Source: Carpediemonas membranifera
Lineage: Eukaryota; Fornicata
Assembly (NCBI GenBank): GCA_019828565.1
Contig: JAHDYR010000003.1
Span: 186,001 to 250,000, forward strand
Length of the DNA stretch: 64,000 nt
Direction of reading: 5' to 3'
Shown here: positions 46,156-56,400 of the stretch, one piece after another
How the letters are laid out: each line of letters opens with the position of its first letter
How positions within the stretch are numbered: the first letter of the stretch is position 1
Program-made: the position numbers and the translations under genes
The notes under the pieces: generated by a model
Told to the model about the DNA's origin: nothing
Seen by the model: only the letters and a program-made list of their open reading frames with translations
The model's database searches: none

Positions 46156-48606
46156 TTACTCCTTGTCGTGCTCCGCAATCCATGACTTCGCCTTCACCGT
46201 GAGATCGGCAATAATTTGCATGCTGACCTTGATCGTCTTGGTGGCAATAGTGGTAACGCCCTCGACCGAGTTGGCAACGAGGAAGCCGTCCTCGAGCACA
46301 GCGTCGATCTGCTTGGCCTCAATCATGGCCGTGGCGGTGGCAACAACAATGGCCTCCTCCACACCGAGCATGCGGGATAGGCGGGCAACACCGATGGCGC
46401 GGTAGACACCAAGGTTGGCAGCGATAAACATACCGACGGAGAGACCGGTGGGGCCGACGATGGCCTGCTTGATGTGCTCAGAGACGGCCTCCACGGTGGT
46501 CGCGGGGATCGCAGCCCAGAGGTGCGACAGGCCACCGAGGGCCTCGAGAGCCTTGGAGACGTCACCAACGAGGAGGGCGCGGGTGGCGATCACAACAGCA
46601 GCGACGGCGGCGTCCTTGGCGACGGGGACGGCGTCGTGGCCAGAGGCAGCAAGGTGGAAGGCGATCTTGCGGAAGGGCTTGGGGCCGGCGCGAGCGGCGT
46701 GGGTGGCAGTGATGGCGGCGTGGGCAAGACCGTCGCTCACCAGGGCAGCAACAAGAGCAGCGGCGGCGACCGTCTCGATGGGGATGAAGCGGTGGGTGGG
46801 CACCCCGGGCATGTCGCCGTCAGTGCGGCCGGACTGGCCGATGAGGTCGGGGAAGCGGGGGGCTGAGGTCAGGTCCGCGAGGATGTACGCAGCGTCGTCA
46901 AACTTGCCGTCCTTGAATGCGGCCAGACCGATGGCGACGATGCAGCGGTTGGCGAGCATCTGGAGGGTCGTGTCAGTGTGGACGGCGGGGATGTCGGCAG
47001 CACCGTCCGGGCCGTCGAGGAGGGCAGCCGCGCCCGTGTAGTCGCCGAGCATGGAGAGGTGGAGGCAGGTTGACAGCTTGAGCAGGGCGAGGGGGCGGCC
47101 CTCAGTGGCGAGAACACGGGCAGCGGTGGCCTTGAACGTGTTGGCGAGCACGGGGCCGAACTCTGTGCCGAGGACGTCCTTGGAGGTCTCCTGGAGGGCG
47201 ATCTGGAGGACGGGGGCGGTAGCATCGCGGGACGTGTTGGGGAGGGTGCGTCTAAAGTCGGCAACAACCTTGCGGGTAGAGCCAACGATGTCAGCGTAGG
47301 CGGCGGGGGTCATTCCGCACAGGAGCTGGACACGGGCATCGGAGAGGGTGCTCTGGCCGTTACGGAGGCGGTGGGCGACAGTCTCGTCGGCGTCCTCCAT
47401 GCGCTGTGTGAATACGGCGCTGACTCGGGCCATGAGGTAGGCAAGCAGCTTCTCACCTGCCAGCGTGTCGGCATAGGATGAGGTGCCGACGGGGACACCG
47501 ACCTGCATGTGTACAAGCTCGCGGTAGAGGCCGCTAGTGACAGCAGCGACCTTAGCCTCGAGGGAGACGGGGCCGAGGGCAGTGGTGTCGTGGGCGGCGA
47601 GCCACAGGGAAGGGGCGGCGTCCGTGAGACACATGGCGGCGTCCACAGCAGCCCAGGCGTCGAACCAGGCGTCAGGCTCCATGACCTGGTTGGTCTCGTA
47701 GTGAGCGGTGACGACAATGTCTGCCATCTCGAGCAGGCAGCGGGCCCGGCGCTGAGCAGAGTCTGTGCGGTGCAAGAGGACGTCGCACTCCTTGAAAAAG
47801 CGCTGGGGCTCGGCCTTCTGGGTGCGGGCCTTGCGGAGGACGGCGTCGAGGGCGGCGTCCCAGTCCTTCTCGGCCATGAGAGTTGGACGAAGGGCGGCAG
47901 TCTCAGACCGGGCAGACTTTGCTGCCTGGCGCTCACGGTGGCGCTTAGCGGCGCTGCGCTCCTTGATCTCGCCTTCCTCCTCGTCAGAGCTCTTGAGCCA
48001 CTTAGAATCAAACTCTTCTTCAGAGTCGGAGGACCACTCGTCCTCCTCGTCAGACATCAGGTCGTTCTCGGGCTCAAGCTGAAGGCCGAAGAAGGCCCAG
48101 ACACGGGCGTAGTCGCCAGTCTCGACTTCGTACTCGGATTCGGCGTCGGATGTGTTGCCAGCGTCTTCCTCAGCCTCGGCGGCCTCGCCAAGCCACTCGT
48201 CAACCTTCTCACTAGCAGCAGCACGGCTGGACTCCTTGATCTCGTCGCTGGCCTTGGCGTCCACAGCGGTGTGGAGCTCGGTGACGGCCTTCTGGACATT
48301 GTTGGGGAGACGGCTGCTCCAGTCCTCGGCCACGCGCTCATCCAGGTTGAAGATAACGAAGGCAGCGATGAAGATGTTCTCCTCAGTGACGTTGCTGTAC
48401 TTCCCAGACTTGATGGCAGCGGTAACGAGCTGGATCGAGCGAGCAAGATCCTTGGAGATGTTGTTGAGGCGCTGAACGCGGTTCTGAGCATCACAGTCGA
48501 TAATAGACTGATAGAACCCCTCAATGTTGCTTACAATAGTGCCGAGCTTGACCATTGCGCTGTGCTTCGTGCAAATCTTTTTTTCACAGTCACCGGAGTC
48601 ATCCAT
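46156..48606 (-). CDS. EIF3C: Translation initiation factor eIF3 subunit c (PCI protein)
   Basis: About 816 residues from the ATG at 48604-48606 (MDDSGDCEKKICTKHS); in-frame ATGs at 48699 and 48555 are alternatives. The N-terminal helical region is followed by two acidic Ser-rich tracts (AEAEEDAGNTSDAESEYE; SDEEDEWSSDSEEEFDSK) as in eIF3c, then a basic segment, KDWDAALDAVLRKART, and a long helical-repeat region. The block CLHLSMLGDYTGAAALLDG...LQMLANRCIVAIGLAAFKDG matches 'LMLMSHLQ...ILYNRTMVQLGICAFR'. The PCI winged helix has ARLSRMLGVEEAIVVATATA. eIF3c scaffolds the 43S preinitiation complex. The protein is Ala/Val-rich and divergent. Confidence 0.78.
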   Translation of the reverse strand: MDDSGDCEKKICTKHSAMVKLGTIVSNIEGFYQSIIDCDAQNRVQRLNNISKDLARSIQLVTAAIKSGKYSNVTEENIFIAAFVIFNLDERVAEDWSSRLPNNVQKAVTELHTAVDAKASDEIKESSRAAASEKVDEWLGEAAEAEEDAGNTSDAESEYEVETGDYARVWAFFGLQLEPENDLMSDEEDEWSSDSEEEFDSKWLKSSDEEEGEIKERSAAKRHRERQAAKSARSETAALRPTLMAEKDWDAALDAVLRKARTQKAEPQRFFKECDVLLHRTDSAQRRARCLLEMADIVVTAHYETNQVMEPDAWFDAWAAVDAAMCLTDAAPSLWLAAHDTTALGPVSLEAKVAAVTSGLYRELVHMQVGVPVGTSSYADTLAGEKLLAYLMARVSAVFTQRMEDADETVAHRLRNGQSTLSDARVQLLCGMTPAAYADIVGSTRKVVADFRRTLPNTSRDATAPVLQIALQETSKDVLGTEFGPVLANTFKATAARVLATEGRPLALLKLSTCLHLSMLGDYTGAAALLDGPDGAADIPAVHTDTTLQMLANRCIVAIGLAAFKDGKFDDAAYILADLTSAPRFPDLIGQSGRTDGDMPGVPTHRFIPIETVAAAALVAALVSDGLAHAAITATHAARAGPKPFRKIAFHLAASGHDAVPVAKDAAVAAVVIATRALLVGDVSKALEALGGLSHLWAAIPATTVEAVSEHIKQAIVGPTGLSVGMFIAANLGVYRAIGVARLSRMLGVEEAIVVATATAMIEAKQIDAVLEDGFLVANSVEGVTTIATKTIKVSMQIIADLTVKAKSWIAEHDKE

Positions 48607-48723
48607 TTCAAACTGCTGGTCACGCTCACAAACAGACAAATATGCCCCCCTAGCTGCGTCCGATAGCCAGATAAGTACCAGTTTACTTCTGATCTCCACA
48701 TTCAGTCGTTCTTCAAAGCCGGC

Positions 48724-49518
48724 TCAATCAATCTGGAATAGTTTTCTAATGAGCCTATTGGCGAACCCTCGCCTCCTAGACCTGTGGGATGGCTCAAGCG
48801 GTGGCTCCAGATAGTAGCTGCTCGGCCTGTGATACTGTGAAAGCAACCGCTCAAAATACGCCTCTGGGTTGGCGATTGTGTCATCGGATCCTGAGAAGTG
48901 GGGGTCGAAGTAGAGCCGGGTGCACATCTCCTTCTCCAGGACGTGTGAGATGACGAAAGTCTGCATACTGCTCGCCCTATTGTGGTAGTCGATGCAGATG
49001 AGGACAAGGACGTTGTTGGAGCACAGCTTCACAACCAGGTCGAAGGGCGCGTTCTTCATGACCATTTTGCTGACGTTGAACGCCGGGTGGAAGATATACT
49101 TCACTTGATCGATCCGACAACGCTTGGGAGGGATGATTTGGATCTGAACGTTGTACCAGCCGTGTGCCCGCATACCTTGGGACAGCGATTCGGGGCTTGG
49201 CATGGTCATTACGGCCAGGTTGCTGACTCGCCAGACGCTGTCGCCGAGTTGGTTGAGGTCGATGGGCGCGTTGCAGTTGGGGCATTTGATCGCATTGAAG
49301 TGGAGCCAGCGCAGCAGACACGTGTGGTGGAACGTATGGGAGCAGGGCAGTTCATACAGATCGTCCGCGTCGGCGTCGTGCGGCCTAATCTCTTCTTGGC
49401 AAATGGTGCAAAAACCATTCGCTTCCTTTCGCTCAACGGGCTCACTGGAGACGGATAGGCTGTCTGTGGTGGTCTCTACAGCGGATATGTCGTAAATTCC
49501 GCGGCCTGTATCGGTCAT
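48724..49518 (-). CDS. RING-H2 protein with YEATS-like C-terminal domain (264 aa)
   Basis: ATG at 49516-49518. RING-H2 finger at residues ~36-83: CTICQEEI...LPCSHTFHHTCLLRWL...CPNCNAPI, complete in its zinc ligands, so probably an E3 ubiquitin ligase. Residues ~120-205 (WYNVQIQIIPPKR, VKYIFHPAFNVSK, APFDLVVKLCSNNVLVLICI, FVISHVLE) follow the strand pattern of YEATS/pYEATS domains ('V.Y.LHP.F', 'PF.L....W....I.I', 'H.L'). A Tyr/Pro then Arg-rich tail follows. The combination is one I do not know. Lies 118 bp upstream of the eIF3c start on the same strand. Confidence 0.7.
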   Translation of the reverse strand: MTDTGRGIYDISAVETTTDSLSVSSEPVERKEANGFCTICQEEIRPHDADADDLYELPCSHTFHHTCLLRWLHFNAIKCPNCNAPIDLNQLGDSVWRVSNLAVMTMPSPESLSQGMRAHGWYNVQIQIIPPKRCRIDQVKYIFHPAFNVSKMVMKNAPFDLVVKLCSNNVLVLICIDYHNRASSMQTFVISHVLEKEMCTRLYFDPHFSGSDDTIANPEAYFERLLSQYHRPSSYYLEPPLEPSHRSRRRGFANRLIRKLFQID

Positions 49519-49839
49519 TCAATGGTGGGAAGGGTTCGTACATCAAAGTTCGTACAGCAGGATAAAACAGCGGAACATGGGAGATGGTCGTGGTTTTGGA
49601 GAACTAAATAGGGTCGATGGGGTTCGTAACAAGGCCATTCACGGCCATCTGTCGAATCATGTCCAAACCATGGTTGCGAGGGTAATCCTGCGCTATCAGG
49701 TCACAGTCAAACCTGCACTCAGCGGGTTCGCAGCTCGTCGGGGGTGTGGTTGGGCAGAAGTACCCCATCCTTTCCTGACTCTGCCAACCACGCCCTTGCT
49801 CATGCTTGACCCGTGAACAACTTTACAGCAACTTCCCAC
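49519..49839. other. 321-bp spacer with a possible MG small ORF
   Basis: On + an ORF at 49577-49816 begins MGDGRGFGELNRVDGVR, which recalls the tiny-protein core (MG, FGE, DG), but its later residues look random. Otherwise nothing seen. Confidence 0.25.
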
Positions 49840-50865
49840 TCAGCTCTCCTGGGCTAGTTTCCTCTCCTCCATGAGCTCAGCGGCCTCCTCGTCATCATCA
49901 AACACGACTTCGTCTGACCCGACATACCGAGAGGCAGCAAAGAGTTTCTTCTCGTGCTTATCAATGAACTGGATGATGTCCTGCATCATCGAGAGCAGGG
50001 TCGACAGCTGCTCTGCGGTAACACTCTGGCTGGCAACCAATAGCGGTGCTTTCACGAAGAACCGCAAGAAATGCTCCACGCCATACACCCTGCTGGGGAC
50101 GAAAGGCGCCTTGATGTCCGGTGGTCCCTTAAACAGTGTGGCGCAGCTCTCCAACCGCTGTGGGCGTGACTGGAGGCTTTCGAACTGGTCCCACTCTTCT
50201 TTGTACAGCAGGAACTCGGAGAAGTACGTGTTGAAGCAACGGAGCAGCCCTTTGGTGAACAAGAGGTAGAGGGAACGGCGACCAGAGGCAAGCTCGGCGT
50301 CGTCGAAGTTGAGGTTCTCGAGAAGAAAATCGACTACAATCTTGTCAACCGAGTAATAATCAGTCGACCGCGGCAGGTTCAGAAGCTTGCCCAGCTCAAC
50401 GATATTGTGGTGATCAGTCGCCATCCTGGCCTGCAGCTCCGGTGTGAACTGGAGACTGAGGGGCTCAAGGGGCGAGTCCGTCACGGTGGCGCCATAGTCG
50501 GTCATAATCTCATCCATGGTGCGGGGAGCAGTGGGGATCAATTCAAGAAGGTCGGGCTCAACTGAGACTAGCTCGGTGACGGCGGTGGCAGCCAATGGAG
50601 TGGGGAGCTCCAGGAGGGAGCGGATCTCCTCAGGAAGGTTCGGTTGATCTAGAAGTGTGGTCTTGTTGCTCGTAGTGCTTGCAGATTGCTTCTGAATCTG
50701 ATTGAATGGGATCCAGGCATCATTCCTTGAGTTCCAGCCCTTGTAGTGTATCAAAGCGGTTCCTTCTTCAGCGTTGATGAGAGAAACACGCCCCTCAACA
50801 AGCTGCCCTTTCATAGCATTCATTGGACAAGCAACAAGGTCACCAATGGAAAAGGGACAGCTCAT
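49840..50865 (-). CDS. MORF4L1: MRG15/Eaf3-type chromatin protein (341 aa)
   Basis: ATG at 50863-50865 (MSCPFSIGDLVACPMNAM). Chromo-barrel at residues ~5-60: VEGRVSLINAEEGTALIHYKGWNSRNDAWIPF, with the WN-R-DxW signature that reads methylated H3K36. The linker is short. The MRG domain (~125-341) has LPEEIRSLLE (before it), VDKIVVDFLLENLN, GLLRCFNTYFSEFLLYKEE, YGVEHFLRFFVKAPLLVA and DIIQFIDKHEKKLFAAS. MRG15 recruits NuA4 acetyltransferase and Sin3/Rpd3 deacetylase complexes. Divergent from PMS2 (163 bp). The C-terminus ends in an acidic patch (FDDDEEAAELMEE). Confidence 0.92.
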   Translation of the reverse strand: MSCPFSIGDLVACPMNAMKGQLVEGRVSLINAEEGTALIHYKGWNSRNDAWIPFNQIQKQSASTTSNKTTLLDQPNLPEEIRSLLELPTPLAATAVTELVSVEPDLLELIPTAPRTMDEIMTDYGATVTDSPLEPLSLQFTPELQARMATDHHNIVELGKLLNLPRSTDYYSVDKIVVDFLLENLNFDDAELASGRRSLYLLFTKGLLRCFNTYFSEFLLYKEEWDQFESLQSRPQRLESCATLFKGPPDIKAPFVPSRVYGVEHFLRFFVKAPLLVASQSVTAEQLSTLLSMMQDIIQFIDKHEKKLFAASRYVGSDEVVFDDDEEAAELMEERKLAQES

Positions 50866-51028
50866 GTCGATTCTCCGCGACGATCTTGACATAAACTGCG
50901 CCGTTGAAATCCGGCAGCAAGGGTCTGGGTTGGCCGGCGTGTGTGGAACAGCGCACGCCAGAAGATGGCAGTAGTTTGACTGGTTGCCGGCGGTGCAAGT
51001 TGCACCAAGTCTAAACGACGCGCGGGCA

Positions 51029-53344
51029 ATGGATCTCGACGCAGTCCTTCGCAACCATTCCAATGACGCCTCTGCTAGTATCAAGAAGGGTGGAAATATC
51101 CAACGTCTGGACAGAAAGGTTGGTCAGCGCGTATGCGCCTCACAAGTAGTTGTTGACCTTCGTTCAGTCTGCAAAGAGCTTATCGAGAACAGTCTTGACG
51201 CTTCCTCCACATCCATCAAGGTATCATTTGCAGGCAACGGCTTTGAAAGCATCACTGTCTCCGACAACGGGACTGGCATCACCCCTCAGTTCCACGAGCT
51301 CCTCTGTCGCCGCCACACCACAAGCAAGATCGAGAACGCCGACGACATAGTCCATGCTGCATCTTTTGGGTTCAGGGGCGAGGCCCTCCACAGTCTCTGC
51401 TCCTTTGCCGACTTGGTGGTGACAACGTCAAGCACTGAGAATGGTGTGGGGCACAGGATTGTATATGACTCTGATGGGGTGCTGGTGGAGTCCACAGAGA
51501 CTGCGAGAACACGGGGGACCACAGTGACAGTCAGCAACCTCTTCCGCCCCTTCCCCGTTCGTCTCCGTGCTCTGCAAAAGAGGGCCGGGGTCGAGTTCAA
51601 CCGGGCCGTCCTGGCAATCCAAGAGTACGCCCTTGTAGCCCCCAGCGTGGCTTTCTCCGTCTCCACCATGAAGAACAGCAGGCCCACCGTAGTCTTTGCC
51701 ACTTCTCTTGGCTCGACCTTGACACAGTCGGTCGGCCGTATATTCGGGGGATCTCTACTGAAGACCCTGGTGCCCATTGATACCGGTACTGTGTCAGGCT
51801 TTATCAGTGGTGCCTCTTATGGTCGAAATACAGCTGACCGTCAATTCATATCGATCAATAATCGCCCAGTCGATGTACCAGAACTTTCAGGGGCCCTGAA
51901 CAACGCCTTCCGCGCTGTCTCCCATTACCGTTTCCCCTGTATCTTTATAACTGTCAAGGTGGCCCCCGACGCCATTGATGTGAACGTCACCCCAGACAAG
52001 AGGACAGTACTTCTCAGAGATAGACAGACAGTGGTCGGTCAGGTCGTAGCGGCGGCAGGGGCGGTGTGGGGTGTGGCTGGAGAGGCTCCCGTGGTTGGTG
52101 GGAAGCGGGCCCGGGGCGAGGGCGCTGTCGTGCTCGGGCCAGGCCAGGAGAGCGTTGAGGAGGAGGGTGAAGTCGGGGACGTTGACGAGAGCGAAGACGG
52201 CGAGAGTGTCGAGGCTGAGGCCACCAATGACAACAGCTCCGTGGCCCAACAACCGATCGCCCACGAATCCTCCGACTCCAGTGACTCCGAGCCCGACTCA
52301 CCTGGCAGTCTCGTGGACTTCGTCGAGGAGTGCGAGGCTGCGGCTGAGGCTGAATACCAGCCTAACGCCCGAGAAAGCACTGACGACGATGATCTGGGCG
52401 ATGAAGGCGTGCAGGAGAGGGAAGAGATCGACCCTATATCTCTGCCTGTAGACCCGAGACCGCTGACCCAACCCGCACTGATTCACGCGATACCCAATAC
52501 CGTTGACGTGGGGAAACGGGTGGCCAGAAGACCCACTAATGTTGTTGTTCGAAGCACTAGCAACTGTGACAACGCTGATGACGATGTTAGTGACAGTGGC
52601 TGTGCTGGTAGCGAGCCCAGTGTGGTAATCGACCAAGCCAGTGCCGAGATCGGACTGGATACTGAGATGGATCTCCATATTGACCCGAATCTCATCGATC
52701 TAGATCTAGTTGTCCCTGATGCGATCGACCATACGACAATCTCAGAAGAGATTCAGTTCACAAGATCCGATCTCGACAATCTCACAGTCATTGGTCAGTT
52801 TAACAACGGATTTATTCTCTGCCAGACACGGATAGAGGGGTCGACCCGCCGCAACATTTTTATTATCGACCAGCATGCTGCCGAGGAGGCTTATAATTAT
52901 GAGCAGCTGATGACACGACGGTCTGGCCGACAAGCTTTGGTGCAGCCGAGAGTTGTTGATGGTCTTAGTTCAGGGCAGATAGCGATAGTCCAAGAGCACG
53001 ATGAGTTATTCCGGAATGCCGGATTCGACTATGATGTTGTCATCCAGGACGGTCGGGAAGTCATGCGACTCTTGGCCGTTCCCACTGTGCAGGGTAAGCC
53101 TCTCGGTGCAGAAGATATCGAGGAGATGATCGCAAAGATTCCTGACGCTCTTGTGAGCCAGGCTGGTCCCCAGAAACTGCACGACTTCATCGCTATGAGA
53201 GCATGTAAGATGTCCATCAAGATGGGCGACGAGCTCAAGGAGGGCCAGCTCAGGAGGGTGTTAGGGCACATGAAGGCGGCCCAGAGGCCTTGGTTTTGCC
53301 CTCACGGCCGGCCGACAATCAAGTGTCTCGGTGGATTTGAGTAG
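51029..53344 (+). CDS. PMS2: PMS2-type MutL homologue, mismatch-repair endonuclease (771 aa)
   Basis: ATG at 51029 (MDLDAVLRNHSNDAS). N-terminal GHKL ATPase: KELIENSLDASSTSI, VSDNGTGI and FGFRGEALHSL, then ISINNRPVDVP and IDVNVTPDKR. A long acidic Ser-rich linker (~residues 345-560) follows. The C-terminal endonuclease domain keeps DQHAAEEAYNYE (DQHAx2Ex4E, Asp614), ACKMSIKMGD and CPHGRPT, all metal-site motifs of PMS2 and yeast PMS1, so nicking activity is expected. It pairs with MLH1 in post-replicative mismatch repair and meiosis. Upstream in-frame codons include no ATG. Confidence 0.92.
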   Translation: MDLDAVLRNHSNDASASIKKGGNIQRLDRKVGQRVCASQVVVDLRSVCKELIENSLDASSTSIKVSFAGNGFESITVSDNGTGITPQFHELLCRRHTTSKIENADDIVHAASFGFRGEALHSLCSFADLVVTTSSTENGVGHRIVYDSDGVLVESTETARTRGTTVTVSNLFRPFPVRLRALQKRAGVEFNRAVLAIQEYALVAPSVAFSVSTMKNSRPTVVFATSLGSTLTQSVGRIFGGSLLKTLVPIDTGTVSGFISGASYGRNTADRQFISINNRPVDVPELSGALNNAFRAVSHYRFPCIFITVKVAPDAIDVNVTPDKRTVLLRDRQTVVGQVVAAAGAVWGVAGEAPVVGGKRARGEGAVVLGPGQESVEEEGEVGDVDESEDGESVEAEATNDNSSVAQQPIAHESSDSSDSEPDSPGSLVDFVEECEAAAEAEYQPNARESTDDDDLGDEGVQEREEIDPISLPVDPRPLTQPALIHAIPNTVDVGKRVARRPTNVVVRSTSNCDNADDDVSDSGCAGSEPSVVIDQASAEIGLDTEMDLHIDPNLIDLDLVVPDAIDHTTISEEIQFTRSDLDNLTVIGQFNNGFILCQTRIEGSTRRNIFIIDQHAAEEAYNYEQLMTRRSGRQALVQPRVVDGLSSGQIAIVQEHDELFRNAGFDYDVVIQDGREVMRLLAVPTVQGKPLGAEDIEEMIAKIPDALVSQAGPQKLHDFIAMRACKMSIKMGDELKEGQLRRVLGHMKAAQRPWFCPHGRPTIKCLGGFE

Positions 53345-53423
53345 GATGATAGAGATATCTTATTATATTGGATAAAATTTTGTGGAGGAAGAAATCTCTT
53401 GATACAAAACATATACATGCTGA

Positions 53424-56400
53424 TTATCTCAGAATCAGCACCCGGTCGTCATTATATACAGGCATATCCACGGATGGCATGACCAACGTGACATACGGCT
53501 GGTAAGGCGTCGTCTTCGAAGCCGGGAGACGCCGATAAACTCCCAAAGCAGTCAGCCCAATCACCGAAAACTCTTTGAATACGTCACCGAAAGTCAACCC
53601 AGCAAGCGATGGTGGCAGCGTCACTGTCCTGAAGCGGTGCGCGGCTTCTTGCGTGTCCTTGTTGTCCTTGGTCAGGAAGAGGCGGGTAAGCAAGCTAATG
53701 GGGGCGTATGAGGCCTTGCTCGCGGCCAATGCGGCGATGGGCCACTCCGTCGCAAAGAAGGACGATCGCATAAAGAATCCAGAGAAGAAATATCTAGTCT
53801 CAATCTCCGAGGCGGTCAGCATCGCAACCTGGGTGTCATTGGATTCGACAGTAAGGTGCGGTTGGGCGATCAGACAGTGCTCCTTGATCCCACGGGCGAC
53901 CATCAGCCCCACCAGGATCGAGTCGGGCGATGAGGCTGACACCGACATCTGGGTGCACACAATGGCCTGGGCCTCGAGGTAGCGGCACCGTTCAAAGTCT
54001 ACCAGCCGCGGTTGAGGGCTACATGGCACGATCAACACTGGTCGGTCAGAGTATTGGAGCTGGAAGTCATGGTCGACCCGCTCGGGCGTCATAAATACAA
54101 TGAGGGGGTGTAGAGCTGGCGGAGCGTACTCAATGAAGGACACGAAGCGTGCGATACGGCCGTATAGCACAGTGTGGCCGCTCACGGTCTCCGGCACACG
54201 GCCGGTTATCCTGCATCCTTTGAACTCGTCAAATTTTGACTCAACCGGGTCATGACGACTCAGCTGGTAGTTCTTGGGCAGCAGGGTTATGTCTGAGTCC
54301 ATCAGGTGGGACTCGTAGACGTCGATGACTGGACCGGCTGGCTTGGCACTGGTGGGTGGTTCGGTGGCGTCGCTCGGATCAGACATCTCCGGGTATGCCT
54401 GCCCATGGCGGTGTTGTGACGGTGGTATGATCAGCCCGCTGCCCCGCTTCGACAGCCGACTTGAGGGGATCTGCAAGGAGATGTCATGGGTGTCAAGTAG
54501 TGCGGCAATGGCTGGGGGAACGTCTTCGCGCTTGTCTGTGGTCCTATGGGTCTCGACCTCCAGGCTGCCCTCCTCTATGGCGATAATATCTGGGAGGATG
54601 GGGTCGACTGCGATCGGCTCCTCTTCCTCTTCCTCTTCCTCTGACACTGGCAGGGCAAGCTCCCGGCTCATGACTGCGGGGTCAACCTCCTTGCTGTTTG
54701 ACCCGTGACTGCCAAGGTTGAATGAAAACGATCCAGCACTGATAAAGCTACTGCTCCTGCTCCTGTCAGAGGCGGGCTCTGACTCACTGTCGGCCAAGTC
54801 ATGGATTGCACGCACGTCTGAGGCGTCTCGGGCCAGGACGATGATGATCTCACCAGGAGAGACCACCGACCGTGGGGGCGGGTTCAAGAACGTGTCGAAT
54901 GTCGGCTGGGAAGATGGCGCGAGACCGCTGAGGACATCGACACCGATAACAACGACGCCGAGTGCTAGGAACAGTTCAGTGGCGAGTACTGAGAAGTACA
55001 CGTCCCCGATGCCGTGGGGGAGCTTGGTCCGGAAGAGGGAAAGGGCCTGGCCGTCCGCATAGTGCTGCAGCCACTCTGGGGCGGCGAGCTCATCGAGTAC
55101 AAGCTGGCCCTGGTCGCCGACCTTGATGTCTACGAGGAGTCCTGCGTGCTTGAGGTGGTCGGAAACGTTGGTCTGGGTCGCGTTCTGGCGGTCAGCGTTG
55201 AGCTTGGATATTGCGAGCTTCTGCTGATGAGTGAGTGGTTCTGTTTCATGCTCGGCCGCAGGAGTGTGTAAAGGGTGCAGCAGATTGATCAGCCCAGGCA
55301 CCGCGGACGCGGTTGCGAGTATAGAGTTGGACAAGTCGTGGAAGGGAATGAGTGTCACCTTCCGTCTCTGAGCAAACCTGTTCCTCCGCCTCGCCTGTCT
55401 TGGCGATGGGAGCACCTGCGCAGTCGCCACTGTTGTTTCAAATGCCCCGGGGTCTATTGCCCTCAGCTGCCGCGAGACCACCTGACACTCTTCTTCAGAG
55501 GGCACGAGAGCAAAGAACCGTGCCCTCGTCTCTGCCTTGGCTGCTGAGAGTAGGCAGCTGACAGTATCGGTGTCCGTTTCATAGTCAGCCCCGCAGTTGT
55601 TCAAGATGAATAGCTCGGAGCACCGTCTGACGTCGGCTCGGGTGAGGGCCCCTGAGTCGCATGGAGAGCCCTGGATAAAGACCAGCGTGGCCGTCTCGGG
55701 AAGCATGGCTGCGATGCTGGCCTCGACCGTGGCTGGCCATCGTGTGGGGACGATGACGACAACGCGGCGTCTCCTGTTCGTTCTCTGGGAAAAGAACGTG
55801 GCCAGGAAAGTGGTGAGGGTGTGTGCGGTGACGGTTCCGGCCACAATCACGTGTTTCTCCGTCGTCTTCTTCGTGAATACACCGTGCTCGCTCGTGGTAG
55901 TGGTTGCATGGTATATCCTGTTCGTCTGGACGGGGATGTAAAGAACAGTCAGGAGAACCATGCCCATGATGATAGTGCGGCCAACAGTGGAGTTAACCTG
56001 CACATCCCCGTAGCCAACAAGGGTGACAGAAGAGGCGACGAAGTAGACAGCGGCCGGGTATGAAAAGGCATACTCATCTTGGACTGCGAGCAGCTCCACC
56101 TCTACGAAGTACAGCAGGCCCGCGCACGTGACTGTGGCGACCAGCATGACTGTCAGTAATCTAATGAGCAGGACAGCTAGGATGTTGCTCTTGGGAAGGA
56201 GGTGGGAAAGAATGGCGAGGAGCTGGAAGACTCGCAGGAAGGCAAAACTTGGTATGGAGTCGTTGTATGCTCGCAGGAACGCCAGTAGCAGCGGTATTAT
56301 GGTCAGAATGGTGAGTGGATGGAGGAGGTATCGGATAATGCTTGGTGAAATCGTCATCGCAAGCACGTTGTCAACCAGGCAAACCGCAGCAACTGCGGCA

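Noticed and set aside
46415..48666. Plus-strand ORFs opposite eIF3c
   Set aside because: Antisense of a recognised PCI protein; no independent motif.
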